Shown one piece after another: positions 33,734 through 42,347 of a stretch of DNA of 64,000 bases. The first letter of the stretch is position 1; every line of letters starts with the position of its first letter. The stretch is taken from positions 62,001 through 126,000 of the forward strand of contig JAEYZG010000016.1 of NCBI GenBank assembly GCA_023428135.1, given 5' to 3'. This stretch comes from Bacteroidota bacterium. GTDB lineage: Bacteria > Bacteroidota > Bacteroidia > Cytophagales > Cytophagaceae. The position numbers and the translations under genes were made by a program. The notes beneath the pieces are model-generated. The model saw only the letters and a list, made by a program, of their open reading frames with translations, had not been told where the DNA came from and did no database searches.

Positions 33734-33741
33734 TAGATTTG
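33734..33741 (+). promoter_or_regulatory. Bacteroidota -7 promoter element of efflux operon
   Basis: TAGATTTG fits the TAnnTTTG consensus exactly. No good TTTG -33 element is found about 20 bp upstream, which fits a promoter that needs an activator. Transcription would start near 33748, giving a leader of about 125 bp before the TolC gene. Confidence 0.55.
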
Positions 33742-33872
33742 TACAAAAAGAAGGCTAAAGAGGGCTCATTGTTTTTACCAGCTAAAACTAAAGTGACCCT
33801 AAACTAGCGATTCATATTGCAATAATCTAACGGACCATTATCACCAATAAAATTTCAAAAAAATCCACTAAG

Positions 33873-35207
33873 ATGACTAAGAAAATTTCCATAGCGGTAC
33901 TGCTCTTGCTAACTACCTGTTTTGCCTGGGCGCAGCAGACCGAGCTATCGCTGAAAGAAGCTGTGAATTACGCCCTGGAGCATAAATCAGAAGCTGTCAA
34001 GTCGAAGCTGGATATTCAGAACAGCTCCTATTTGATCGATGAGGCCAGAGCCAATGCGTTGCCTCAGATCAATGCCAATGGTGGACTCACCTATAACCCT
34101 ATACTTCAACAGACTGCCCTCAGCATGGGAGGGGAGACTATGGTAATAAAAATGGGTCGGCCATGGCAGTCAACCGCTGCTTTACAGCTCAATCAACAAC
34201 TGTTTAATATGTCTGTTTTTCAGGGATTAAAAGCTGCCAAATCTACCCGGGAGTTTTATCAGATCAATGCCGAACTTACAGATGAACAAATTGTTGAGAA
34301 AGTTGCCAATAGTTATTATGAGGTTTTTAAAACCCGGTCTCAAATCAAAACCATTGATCAAACGATAGAAAACACCACGCGTGTAAGAGATGTAATTGAA
34401 AGTCTGACGAAAAGCGGGTTGGCGAAAAAAATAGATCTTGATCGTATCAACGTATCATTAAATAACCTGAAAAGTGCCAGACAGCAACTTCAAAATGCGG
34501 CCATGCTGCAGGAAAACTCTCTGAAGTTTCTGATTGGTATGGATATCAGTACGGAAGTAACGCTGTCCGAAAGTGATTTCAACGCACCTAAAACGCTTTA
34601 TTCAAAAGAAGATTTATCTGTTAATAAAAGGACCGAGATCAAACTTCTGGAAAAACAAGGTGACCTGCTCCGATTAAATAAAAAAGCTACACAAGCAAGA
34701 AGTTATCCTACACTAAGTTTATCAGCTAATTATGGCTACTTCGGTTTGGGAGCAAACTTCCCTTATTTTGCAGGAAACGACCCTAACGTGTATTGGTCTA
34801 AATTTTCATCTGTTGGCCTTAATCTGAGCATACCTATATTCAATGGTTTCTCAAATCGCTCCAAAGTACAGCAGGCCGAGATAGAAATTAAAAAGTTCGA
34901 AGCAGATCTGAAGGATACTAAACTGGCATTAAGTCTGGCCATAGAAAATGCCTTCACACAGATCAACAACGCTCAGATCACACTCAATAATCAGGAGTCC
35001 AATCTGTCTCTTGCCAAACAAGTGCTGGAGAATATAGAAAACAATTATAAAAACGGTCTTGCCTCACTCACCGACCTGTTAGATGCTGAAACTTCCTATT
35101 CCGACGCTCAGAATAATTATACCAATGCCATAATGGATTATAAGCTGGCGGAAATACAACTTATAAAAGCGAGAGGGGAATTAAAATCATATTACACCAC
35201 AGAATAA
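33873..35207 (+). CDS. TolC-family outer membrane efflux protein
   Basis: This 444-residue exported protein has a signal peptide MTKKISIAVLLLLTTCFAWAQ. The mature part begins TELSLKEAVNYALEHK, the usual first helix of OEP proteins, and shows the family's internal duplication: two halves, each with long alternating helices (EKVANSYYEVFKTRSQIKTI; ENAFTQINNAQITLNNQESN) and a beta-barrel part (LSANYGYFGLGANF). It would form the trimeric outer-membrane channel. It is first in the efflux operon, 13 bp before the adaptor gene. The DNA here looks somewhat richer in GC than the flanking regions. Confidence 0.92.
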   Translation: MTKKISIAVLLLLTTCFAWAQQTELSLKEAVNYALEHKSEAVKSKLDIQNSSYLIDEARANALPQINANGGLTYNPILQQTALSMGGETMVIKMGRPWQSTAALQLNQQLFNMSVFQGLKAAKSTREFYQINAELTDEQIVEKVANSYYEVFKTRSQIKTIDQTIENTTRVRDVIESLTKSGLAKKIDLDRINVSLNNLKSARQQLQNAAMLQENSLKFLIGMDISTEVTLSESDFNAPKTLYSKEDLSVNKRTEIKLLEKQGDLLRLNKKATQARSYPTLSLSANYGYFGLGANFPYFAGNDPNVYWSKFSSVGLNLSIPIFNGFSNRSKVQQAEIEIKKFEADLKDTKLALSLAIENAFTQINNAQITLNNQESNLSLAKQVLENIENNYKNGLASLTDLLDAETSYSDAQNNYTNAIMDYKLAEIQLIKARGELKSYYTTE

Positions 35208-35220
35208 ACAGAACACTATA

Positions 35221-36279
35221 ATGAAAAGAATAATCATTTCAGGTCTTATCATACTGGCAGCTATTGGAGGAATTGCCTATGTGCTTCGCAGCAATAAAGC
35301 AAAAAATGAAGCTCAGACGGCTATTGTAGCTCAGAAAAACGCTTCTGTAGCCGTACGCGCGCAGGTGGCTGATTACAAACAAATGAATCTGCAGTATACA
35401 GCCAATGGTACTTTTTCCGCCAAACAAGAAGTAATGATTTCTTCAGAAGTATCCGGAAAAATAACCGATGTACTTGTAAGGGAAGGTGCGTATGTTTCTA
35501 CAGGTCAGGTATTGGCTGTTATCCGTGGAGATAAGTTAAATGTAACCCTGTCAAACGCTCAGGCGGTGTATGAAAACGCTAAGAATGAAGTCGAGCGGTT
35601 TGAAAGCGCTTACGCTACCGGCGGTGTTACAAAGCAGCAGCTGGATCAGATGAAGCTGCAGCTTGAAAATGCCAAAAACAACCTCCAAAACGCTCGTATT
35701 ACTGCTTCCGATGTCAATGTAAAAGCGTCTTTTGCTGGTGTTGTAAACAAGCGTTCTATCGAAGCAGGCTCTTATGTTTCTCCGGGGCAACAGATGTTTG
35801 AGATCGTCAATGTTTCCTCTCTGAAGCAGAAAGTTTATGTAGATGAAAAGAATATTGCTTCTATCAAATTAGGACAGCAGGTAAAAGTAGAAACACCAGT
35901 TTTACCGGGTAAGACATGGACCGGAGTCGTTTCTTTTATAGCTCCGAAAGCAGATGGAAGTCTCAACTTTCCGGTAGAAATAGAAATCAAAAACAATCCT
36001 AACAATGAGCTTAAGGCCGGAATGTACGGAACTGCACGCTTTGGAAGTGATCAGACAAGCGATGTGCTGGTAGTACCAAGGAACGCTTTTGTAGGCAACA
36101 TCAGCTCTAATCAGGTATTCGTAATACAAGATGGAAAAGCGATCCTGACTCAGGTCGTTTCAGGCAGAAATTTTGGAGACTACATTGAAATTTTATCCGG
36201 TATTAGCAAAGGCCAGAAGGTAGTAGTTTCAGGGCAAATCAACCTGCTTGACCAGACCCTTGTTGAAGTAATCAACTAA
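35221..36279 (+). CDS. RND efflux periplasmic adaptor (membrane fusion protein)
   Basis: This 352-residue protein has an N-terminal hydrophobic anchor (residues 3-22). A biotinyl-lipoyl-like half (SSEVSGKITDVLVREGAYVSTGQVLAVI) is followed by a coiled-coil hairpin (about 105-155, NAQAVYENAKNEVERFESAY ... QLDQMKLQLENAKNNLQNAR). The second lipoyl half (ASFAGVVNKRSIEAGSYVSPGQ) and a beta-barrel domain (KLGQQVKVETPVLPGKTWTG) come next. It links the inner-membrane pump to the TolC channel. It lies between the two with 13- and 14-bp gaps, so all three are one operon. No Cys lipobox is present. Confidence 0.92.
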   Translation: MKRIIISGLIILAAIGGIAYVLRSNKAKNEAQTAIVAQKNASVAVRAQVADYKQMNLQYTANGTFSAKQEVMISSEVSGKITDVLVREGAYVSTGQVLAVIRGDKLNVTLSNAQAVYENAKNEVERFESAYATGGVTKQQLDQMKLQLENAKNNLQNARITASDVNVKASFAGVVNKRSIEAGSYVSPGQQMFEIVNVSSLKQKVYVDEKNIASIKLGQQVKVETPVLPGKTWTGVVSFIAPKADGSLNFPVEIEIKNNPNNELKAGMYGTARFGSDQTSDVLVVPRNAFVGNISSNQVFVIQDGKAILTQVVSGRNFGDYIEILSGISKGQKVVVSGQINLLDQTLVEVIN

Positions 36280-36293
36280 TTCACAAAGGACAT

Positions 36294-39200
36294 ATGAAAT
36301 TAGCAGAAGTATCCATCAAACGTCCCAGTATCATAATAGTACTGTTTACTATTCTTACGCTGGGCGGTATCTTTTCATATTCACAACTGGGTTATGAATT
36401 AGTACCAAAATTTGAAACGAATGTAATTACCATTCAGACGATTTACCCGGGTGCGGCGCCTTCTGAAGTGGAAAATTCGGTCACTAAAAAGATCGAAGAT
36501 GCTGTGTCCTCGCTGGAGAACGTTAAAAAGATCGAATCCAAATCTTTTGAAAGTGTGTCAGTAGTAATGATCACGCTCAACAGTAATGCGGATGTCAACT
36601 TCCTACTAACGGATGCTCAGCGTAAAATCAATGCGGTGGTCAAAGATTTACCAGACGATGCAGAAACACCATCTCTCAACAAGTTTTCGCTGGATGATAT
36701 TCCTATTATCAAGCTTTCAGCAACTTCTAATCTTTCCGAGAAGGAGTTGTATGACCTGTTGGATCAGAAAATTCAACCTGTATTTGCCCGTGTAGACGGA
36801 GTTGCCAAAGTAGATATGATTGGTGGAGAAGCCCGCGAAATTCAGGTAAGTGTTAATCCTGAGAAACTTCAAGGGTACGGATTGTCAATAGGACAGATAG
36901 AGCAGATCATAGCCATGTCCAATATGGATTTTCCTACCGGAAACGTAAAAACGCGTGACAACCAGACTACCATCAGGCTATCAGGAAAATTCAAGTCGCT
37001 CAATGAATTGCGCGAGCTTCCTGTTATGACGCCCGCAGGTATTTTAATACGCTTAAGAGATGTGGCGGATGTGCAGGACGGTATAGAAGACCCTGAAAAG
37101 ATTTCCCGAATCAATCAGAAGAACACGATCTTATTACAGGTTTATAAGCAATCAGATGCCAATGCCGTAGCTGTTTCAGAGAAAGTAAAACGTGCCATTC
37201 AAACTATTGAGAAGGATTATAAAGCTCAGGGCCTTGGTATTGAGATAGCAAGTGATAATTCTGATTATACTCTTAAGGCAGCCAACAATGTGATCTTTGA
37301 TCTTGTGCTGGCTATTGTACTGGTAGGTGCAATTATGCTACTTTTCCTTCATAGTATACGAAATGCAGCATTCACCATGGTTGCTATTCCATTGTCATTG
37401 ATTGCGACATTCATAGGTTTGATGCTTATGGGATATACCCTCAACCTGATGTCTCTGCTTGCATTATCTCTGGTGGTGGGTATTCTTGTGGATGATGCTA
37501 TCGTTGTTATTGAAAACATACACCGCCATATGGAGATGGGTAAGAATAAGGTAAGGGCTGCATATGACGGAGCAAGGGAAATTGGCTTTACTGTTACCGC
37601 AATTACCCTGGTAATTGTTGTTGTTTTCCTTCCTATATCCTTGTCGACAGGACTTGTCGCCAACATTTTGCGTCAATTTACTGTGACGGTGATGATCGCT
37701 ACGTTGCTGTCTCTTCTTGTTTCATTTACGGTAGTTCCATGGTTGTATTCCCGCTTTGGAAAACTTGAGCATATCAACAGTAGTTCGCTGTTTGGCAGAT
37801 TTTTAAATGCATTTGAAAGTAGCCTGGACAGGCTGACTTCCGGAATCGGTTCCATCCTGAAATGGTCATTGAGGAGCAAAATAAACAAGTTAGTTACATT
37901 GGGAATCTCAGTTGTAATGTTTTTCGCCTCTCTGATGCTTGTAGGAAAAGGATATATCGGATCTGACTTCTTCCCTGGCAACGATAAAGGTGAATTTTAT
38001 CTGCAAATCGAAATGAACAAAGACGCTTCGATCGAGCAGACCAACTTTATGACTCAGAAGGCAGAAGCCTATTTGTCTCAAAAGCAGGAAGTAGATAGGA
38101 TGATTACCACAGTGGGACAAGCCTCCGACGGTATGATGTCGACTTCAGGTACCAAGTACAAATCTGAGATTCATATTTTCGTAAATAAGGAACACACTAA
38201 ACTAGAACCTACCAAAGTGTTTTCTGCGAAACTTAAAAGGGAGATGGAAGGAGTACTTGTTGGAGCAAAAGTTAAAACCGTAAATATAGGTATCATGGGA
38301 GCTGAGAACGCACCATTGAAGCTGACCATTATTGGTTCAACCCAGGAAGATGCGATGGAATTTGCTAATCAGGCGGCAAATCTTTTACGCAACATTCCAG
38401 GATCTTCTCAGGTCAAGCTGACCTCGGAAGACGGTAACCCTGAAATCAATGTAAAGGTAGACAGAGATAAAATGAATTCGCTGGGGTTGAATGTGGCATC
38501 AGTGGGTATGGCTATGCGTACTGCATTCTCAGGAAACACTGATACGAAATTCAGAGCTGGAGACAAAGAATACGACATCAATATCCGATATGATGAAATT
38601 GGGAGGGCCTCTATTAATGATGTTAAAGATTTGAAATTCATTAATTCTCATGGACAGGTTATTAAATTAGAGCAATTCGCAGATGTCAGTTTCGGCTCCG
38701 GACCAACACTTCTTGAAAGAAGAGACAAGTCACCATCTGTGTCGGTAGAAGCACAGGTAGTAGGAAAACCAGCCGGTACTATCGCTCAGGAATGGGAAGC
38801 TGAGTTCACTAAACTGAACTTTAAACCGGGTGTTTCATACAAATGGGGTGGTAATATGGAAAACCAGTCCGAAGGTTTTGGATCTCTGGGAATTGCCCTG
38901 CTAGCTTCTATTCTGTTGGTTTACCTGGTAATGGTGGCACTGTATGACAACTTTGTTACACCTTTTGTAGTTCTGTTCTCTATTCCGTTGTCATTCATCG
39001 GAGCGCTGTTATTCCTTGCTTTGTTCAATCAGACCCTGAACATCTTTACCATCTTGGGTATCATTATGTTGATCGGTCTGGTAGCTAAAAACGCTATCAT
39101 GCTTGTCGACTTTGCCAACCACCGCAAGGCTGAAGGTTACTCTACTTATGAGGCACTTGTATCGGCAAATCACGCCCGATTCAGACCTATTCTGATGACT

Positions 39201-39461
39201 ACTATTGCCATGGTAATAGGTATGGTGCCTATCGCTATTGCACAAGGTGATGGTGCGGATATGAACAGAGGTTTGGCAATCGTTATCATCGGAGGTCTTT
39301 TATCATCCTTGTTCCTAACCCTTGTCATAGTTCCTGTCGTATACTCAATATTCGATAGTCTTGGGAAACGGTTCGGAAAAGGTAAAAAAACGGACTATGC
39401 AGCTCTGATGAACGAAGAAGAAATGGAACTTATTCCTGAACTGGCAGAAGAGCATCATTAG
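36294..39461 (+). CDS. RND multidrug efflux permease (HAE1/AcrB family)
   Basis: This 1055-residue inner-membrane pump shows the family's two homologous halves, each with a TM helix, a large periplasmic domain and five further TM helices. Visible landmarks are the N-terminal VSIKRPSIIIVLFTILTLGG, the proton-relay GILVDDAIVVIENIHRH (D400, D401), and the mirrored LIGLVAKNAIMLVDFAN in the second half with its lysine. It exports hydrophobic or amphipathic compounds by proton antiport. The C-terminus is acidic (MNEEEMELIPELAEEHH). Expression probably depends on the LytTR sites upstream of the operon. The terminator at 39480-39540 ends the transcript. Confidence 0.95.
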   Translation: MKLAEVSIKRPSIIIVLFTILTLGGIFSYSQLGYELVPKFETNVITIQTIYPGAAPSEVENSVTKKIEDAVSSLENVKKIESKSFESVSVVMITLNSNADVNFLLTDAQRKINAVVKDLPDDAETPSLNKFSLDDIPIIKLSATSNLSEKELYDLLDQKIQPVFARVDGVAKVDMIGGEAREIQVSVNPEKLQGYGLSIGQIEQIIAMSNMDFPTGNVKTRDNQTTIRLSGKFKSLNELRELPVMTPAGILIRLRDVADVQDGIEDPEKISRINQKNTILLQVYKQSDANAVAVSEKVKRAIQTIEKDYKAQGLGIEIASDNSDYTLKAANNVIFDLVLAIVLVGAIMLLFLHSIRNAAFTMVAIPLSLIATFIGLMLMGYTLNLMSLLALSLVVGILVDDAIVVIENIHRHMEMGKNKVRAAYDGAREIGFTVTAITLVIVVVFLPISLSTGLVANILRQFTVTVMIATLLSLLVSFTVVPWLYSRFGKLEHINSSSLFGRFLNAFESSLDRLTSGIGSILKWSLRSKINKLVTLGISVVMFFASLMLVGKGYIGSDFFPGNDKGEFYLQIEMNKDASIEQTNFMTQKAEAYLSQKQEVDRMITTVGQASDGMMSTSGTKYKSEIHIFVNKEHTKLEPTKVFSAKLKREMEGVLVGAKVKTVNIGIMGAENAPLKLTIIGSTQEDAMEFANQAANLLRNIPGSSQVKLTSEDGNPEINVKVDRDKMNSLGLNVASVGMAMRTAFSGNTDTKFRAGDKEYDINIRYDEIGRASINDVKDLKFINSHGQVIKLEQFADVSFGSGPTLLERRDKSPSVSVEAQVVGKPAGTIAQEWEAEFTKLNFKPGVSYKWGGNMENQSEGFGSLGIALLASILLVYLVMVALYDNFVTPFVVLFSIPLSFIGALLFLALFNQTLNIFTILGIIMLIGLVAKNAIMLVDFANHRKAEGYSTYEALVSANHARFRPILMTTIAMVIGMVPIAIAQGDGADMNRGLAIVIIGGLLSSLFLTLVIVPVVYSIFDSLGKRFGKGKKTDYAALMNEEEMELIPELAEEHH

Positions 39462-39479
39462 AATAAGTAGTTCAATTAG

Positions 39480-39540
39480 AAAAAAGATATTCTGCCCAAG
39501 TCGGCATTTAGTACTATGGGGCAGAATATCTTCTTTTTCT
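39480..39540 (+). terminator. Terminator of the efflux operon
   Basis: AAAAGATATTCTGCCC and GGGCAGAATATCTT form a 13-14 bp stem with a 20-base loop, followed by CTTTTTCT. It starts 20 bp after the permease stop. It separates the efflux operon from the two-component genes. Confidence 0.88.
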
Positions 39541-39590
39541 AGTTTAATGACATTCTGTTAAAATGAAATTTAAGTGCCTGTTTTATTGTT

Positions 39591-39613
39591 ACGGATATTC
39601 AATAAAATTCCGT
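39591..39613. promoter_or_regulatory. Inverted repeat upstream of LytS-type kinase gene
   Basis: ACGGA at 39591-39595 and TCCGT at 39609-39613 flank a 13-bp AT-rich centre. The right arm TTCCGTTT resembles the TCCGTTT core of the efflux operators, so autoregulation by the LytTR protein is possible. Confidence 0.3.
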
Positions 39614-39650
39614 TTTTAGGTAAATAATTGTTAGTTGAAAGTAAATCCTT

Positions 39651-40715
39651 ATGCAATATTCAATTCCTTTAAAGGTACTGGTGAAAGAAAGCGGAAGGTT
39701 GTTCCTTTTTTTTCTGGTGGGAACAGTGCTGATTACTTCTCTGCAGGAACTAAGCCTAAAGGGGGTGCTCATTAAATTTACAACCCTCAGTACTCTTTTT
39801 ATTTCCTATTTCGCTATCAATATTGGGCTGTTTCGTTACTTTGACAAAAATAGGAAAAGCCCTGGTGAAAGGATATGGAGAAAAACCTTTATAATGGGGT
39901 ATTTTCTTACTCTGATAGTTTTTACCTTGCAGCATACACTGTTACTGTATCTACATAATAGTGGAGTTTTTGTACAGAAAAGTTTGCCTGGAGCAGGAGT
40001 TGAGCCTCTCAATGGCTGGCAGCTTGCCATCTTTGTCAGCTATGCCAACTTTGTTATGTATACATTTATGTTCCTGATACATAATTTGGTAATTGACCAG
40101 TATGAAAAAAACCGTATACAGATGGAGTTGTTGCAACTGAGAGCTTCCAATATGGAGACAACCAACCAGCTATTGCAACAGCAAATAAAACCTCATTTTC
40201 TTTTCAACGCACTGAACATACTGAAATCACTCATCCGAAAAGATCCTAAAGGTGCTGAAACGTATCTGTTAAAACTTTCAGATTTTCTCAGAGTTTCCAT
40301 TACCAAAAACAAAAACGGAACGGCAACCATAAGGGAGGAACTGAAGATCTGTAATGATTATATGGAAATGCAGAAGATACGATTTGGGGATGCTTTGATC
40401 TATCAGGTAAATCTTAATGAAAGTGACGAGTTTTATAATCAGAAACTACCTTTTTTCTCCATTCAGCCTTTGCTGGAGAATGCTATAAAACACAATGAAC
40501 TTACCCCTGAAAATCCTTTATGCATTACCATAGAAAAAGAGGGGAACAGCATTATTGTACAAAACAATCTTCAACTCAAGACCAATGTAGAAGTTTCAAC
40601 TGGTAATGGCCACAGCATACTAAAAGAACGATACAAGTTGTTGACCGGAGATGATGTTCAAATTGACCAGAATGACAAAGCATATTCGGTAAGTCTTAAA
40701 ATTCTTGATGAGTGA
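39651..40715 (+). CDS. LytS/YehU-type sensor histidine kinase
   Basis: This 354-residue membrane kinase has about four hydrophobic helices in the first 150 residues (FLFFLVGTVLITSL; LSTLFISYFAINIGLF; MGYFLTLIVFTLQHTLLLYL; FVSYANFVMYTFMFLIHNLV) with little periplasmic domain. It therefore probably senses something in or near the membrane. The kinase part is the His_kinase family (PF06580): QIKPHFLFNALNILKSL with H182, then PFFSIQPLLENAIKHNE as the N box. The GG-type ATP-lid motif is short (STGNGHSILKERYKLL). Its stop overlaps the regulator's ATG (TGATG). It forms a two-component pair and lies directly after the efflux operon. Confidence 0.93.
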   Translation: MQYSIPLKVLVKESGRLFLFFLVGTVLITSLQELSLKGVLIKFTTLSTLFISYFAINIGLFRYFDKNRKSPGERIWRKTFIMGYFLTLIVFTLQHTLLLYLHNSGVFVQKSLPGAGVEPLNGWQLAIFVSYANFVMYTFMFLIHNLVIDQYEKNRIQMELLQLRASNMETTNQLLQQQIKPHFLFNALNILKSLIRKDPKGAETYLLKLSDFLRVSITKNKNGTATIREELKICNDYMEMQKIRFGDALIYQVNLNESDEFYNQKLPFFSIQPLLENAIKHNELTPENPLCITIEKEGNSIIVQNNLQLKTNVEVSTGNGHSILKERYKLLTGDDVQIDQNDKAYSVSLKILDE

Positions 40716-41476
40716 TGGATATTATTATAATCGAAGACGAACCGATAACAGCGGAAGATCTCAGGGAAATAATCATTCAGGTAAATCCTCAGGTCAATGT
40801 AGTGAAGATATTGAGCTCTGTGAAGGAGGCTATTTCGTATCTTAGAGCGAACCCATCAGTAGATCTTATTTTCAGTGATATACAGCTGGGGGATGGGCTT
40901 AGTTTTGAAATCTATCAGCAGATAGATGTCAAAGCGCCAATCGTATTCTGTACAGCCTATGATGAATATGCACTGACTGCGTTCAGGACAAATGGTATTC
41001 ATTATATTTTGAAGCCTTTTAATGAAGTGATGATACAGGAAGCCCTTACCAAGTTTCACTCGTTGAAATCCTCATTTAGCCTGGACAATCAGGCATTGTT
41101 GCAGCTCATGCGGACGTTGACCCAGCCTCCTCAGGATAAAAGCACTTCTATTCTGGTTTATCAGCGTGAAAAAGTCATTCCTGTTAAAATCAAAGATGTC
41201 GCCCTGTTTTATATCAAGAATGAAGTATGTCATTTGCATACGTTTGATCAGAAAAATTATCTCGTAAACAAATCGTTGGACGAGATCCAACAGATCGTGG
41301 GAAATGACTTTTACAGGGCCAACAGGCAATTCATCATTAACCGTGATGCAATTAAAGAAGCGTCTTCATATTTAGCCCGCAAGGTAAACATCATCCTGAA
41401 TATCCCATTCACCGAATCCATTATGGTCAGCAAGGAAAAGATGAGCGACTTTTATACATGGCTAACGGGAGAGTAG
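40715..41476 (+). CDS. LytTR-family response regulator
   Basis: This 253-residue protein starts at ATG 40715 (a GTG 3 bp upstream is less likely). The receiver domain (1-120) has acidic residues EDE at 7-9, the phospho-acceptor D55 in LIFSDIQLGDG, T in FCTAYDEYA and K in YILKPFNE. The LytTR DNA-binding domain (about 145-250) has VKIKDVALFYIKNEVCHLHT and the FYRANRQFIINRDAI motif. Regulators of this type bind paired direct repeats about 21 bp apart. Three such pairs precede the efflux operon on the other side of this gene's own region, so that operon is its likeliest target. Confidence 0.94.
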   Translation: MDIIIIEDEPITAEDLREIIIQVNPQVNVVKILSSVKEAISYLRANPSVDLIFSDIQLGDGLSFEIYQQIDVKAPIVFCTAYDEYALTAFRTNGIHYILKPFNEVMIQEALTKFHSLKSSFSLDNQALLQLMRTLTQPPQDKSTSILVYQREKVIPVKIKDVALFYIKNEVCHLHTFDQKNYLVNKSLDEIQQIVGNDFYRANRQFIINRDAIKEASSYLARKVNIILNIPFTESIMVSKEKMSDFYTWLTGE

Positions 41477-42332
41477 AGTCATAATTTAATTATAATCAAT
41501 TCAATAACGATTTTGTTGTTTCTGTCCAGCTGTTCAATAATTTGATGAATAGATAACTAGGTATGACTGTTCTGTAATAAGTTCCCAAGGATAAATGGTG
41601 CCCAATAATTTTCAAAAGAAATAAAAGGAGAATTACAGTGGAATGTTGTAGAGTATATAGTGCAGTGGCCTACGCGTTTAAAAAACGCAGCCAATTAAAG
41701 ATAAATAAAAAATAACTATATAACCATAATATAAGACTTTAGCGAAGACTAAAGGAAAAATTTTAAATACAAATGTGGTAACCTTACTTCTTCTTATTTT
41801 TCATTTAAACTTATGATCGGCTTTAAAACCATAATTACAAGAACAAATATCAGCAATAGGTGTAGTGTTATTATTGTTAAAAAGTTTTTAGAAAGATTTA
41901 TCAGAACTCTATTCTGGAAGATAGATAACCTAAATTATAGTATAAAATAGCTAAACTTTAAATAGTAAACGTCTAATTTTAATAGACTTTTAGTGCAACA
42001 AAAATGAACGAATTTTAAAAAAATATTTCATGTGTGAAGTTATCGTTGATAAAGTATTATAGCATGATTCTTTCTATTATTGTTATTTATTTTGTTTTTT
42101 TTGTTAAAATATTACATGTCTAATGATGGTATTTTTAGTTCCAATTGAGAGTAAAGATAAATTGTGGATATCGTAAGAGTAAAAGTTCTTATTTTTGTGA
42201 TTAGTTATTTTAAATATAGATATATAGAGTTGATGATAAGGCAAACAAAGTGATTTTTATCCATGAGTTAGTTTAATTTTTACTCTATTGTTCAGAATAT
42301 TTTTACACTCTTATTGAAGTCTATTATAAGGA
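41477..42332. other. Long AT-rich intergenic region before the Rhs operon
   Basis: 856 bp without any protein-like frame. A small hairpin GCGTTT-AAA-AAACGC lies at about 41675. The DNA is very AT-rich, with scattered short A/T tracts. It probably carries the promoter and control region of the large operon that starts at 42348. I see no tRNA or conserved RNA fold. Confidence 0.5.
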
Positions 42333-42347
42333 ATGCTTTTTTATATT

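Noticed and set aside
41660..41700. Small GCGTTT hairpin as terminator of the two-component operon
   Set aside because: No T run follows on either strand close to the stem, and it lies about 200 bp past the stop.
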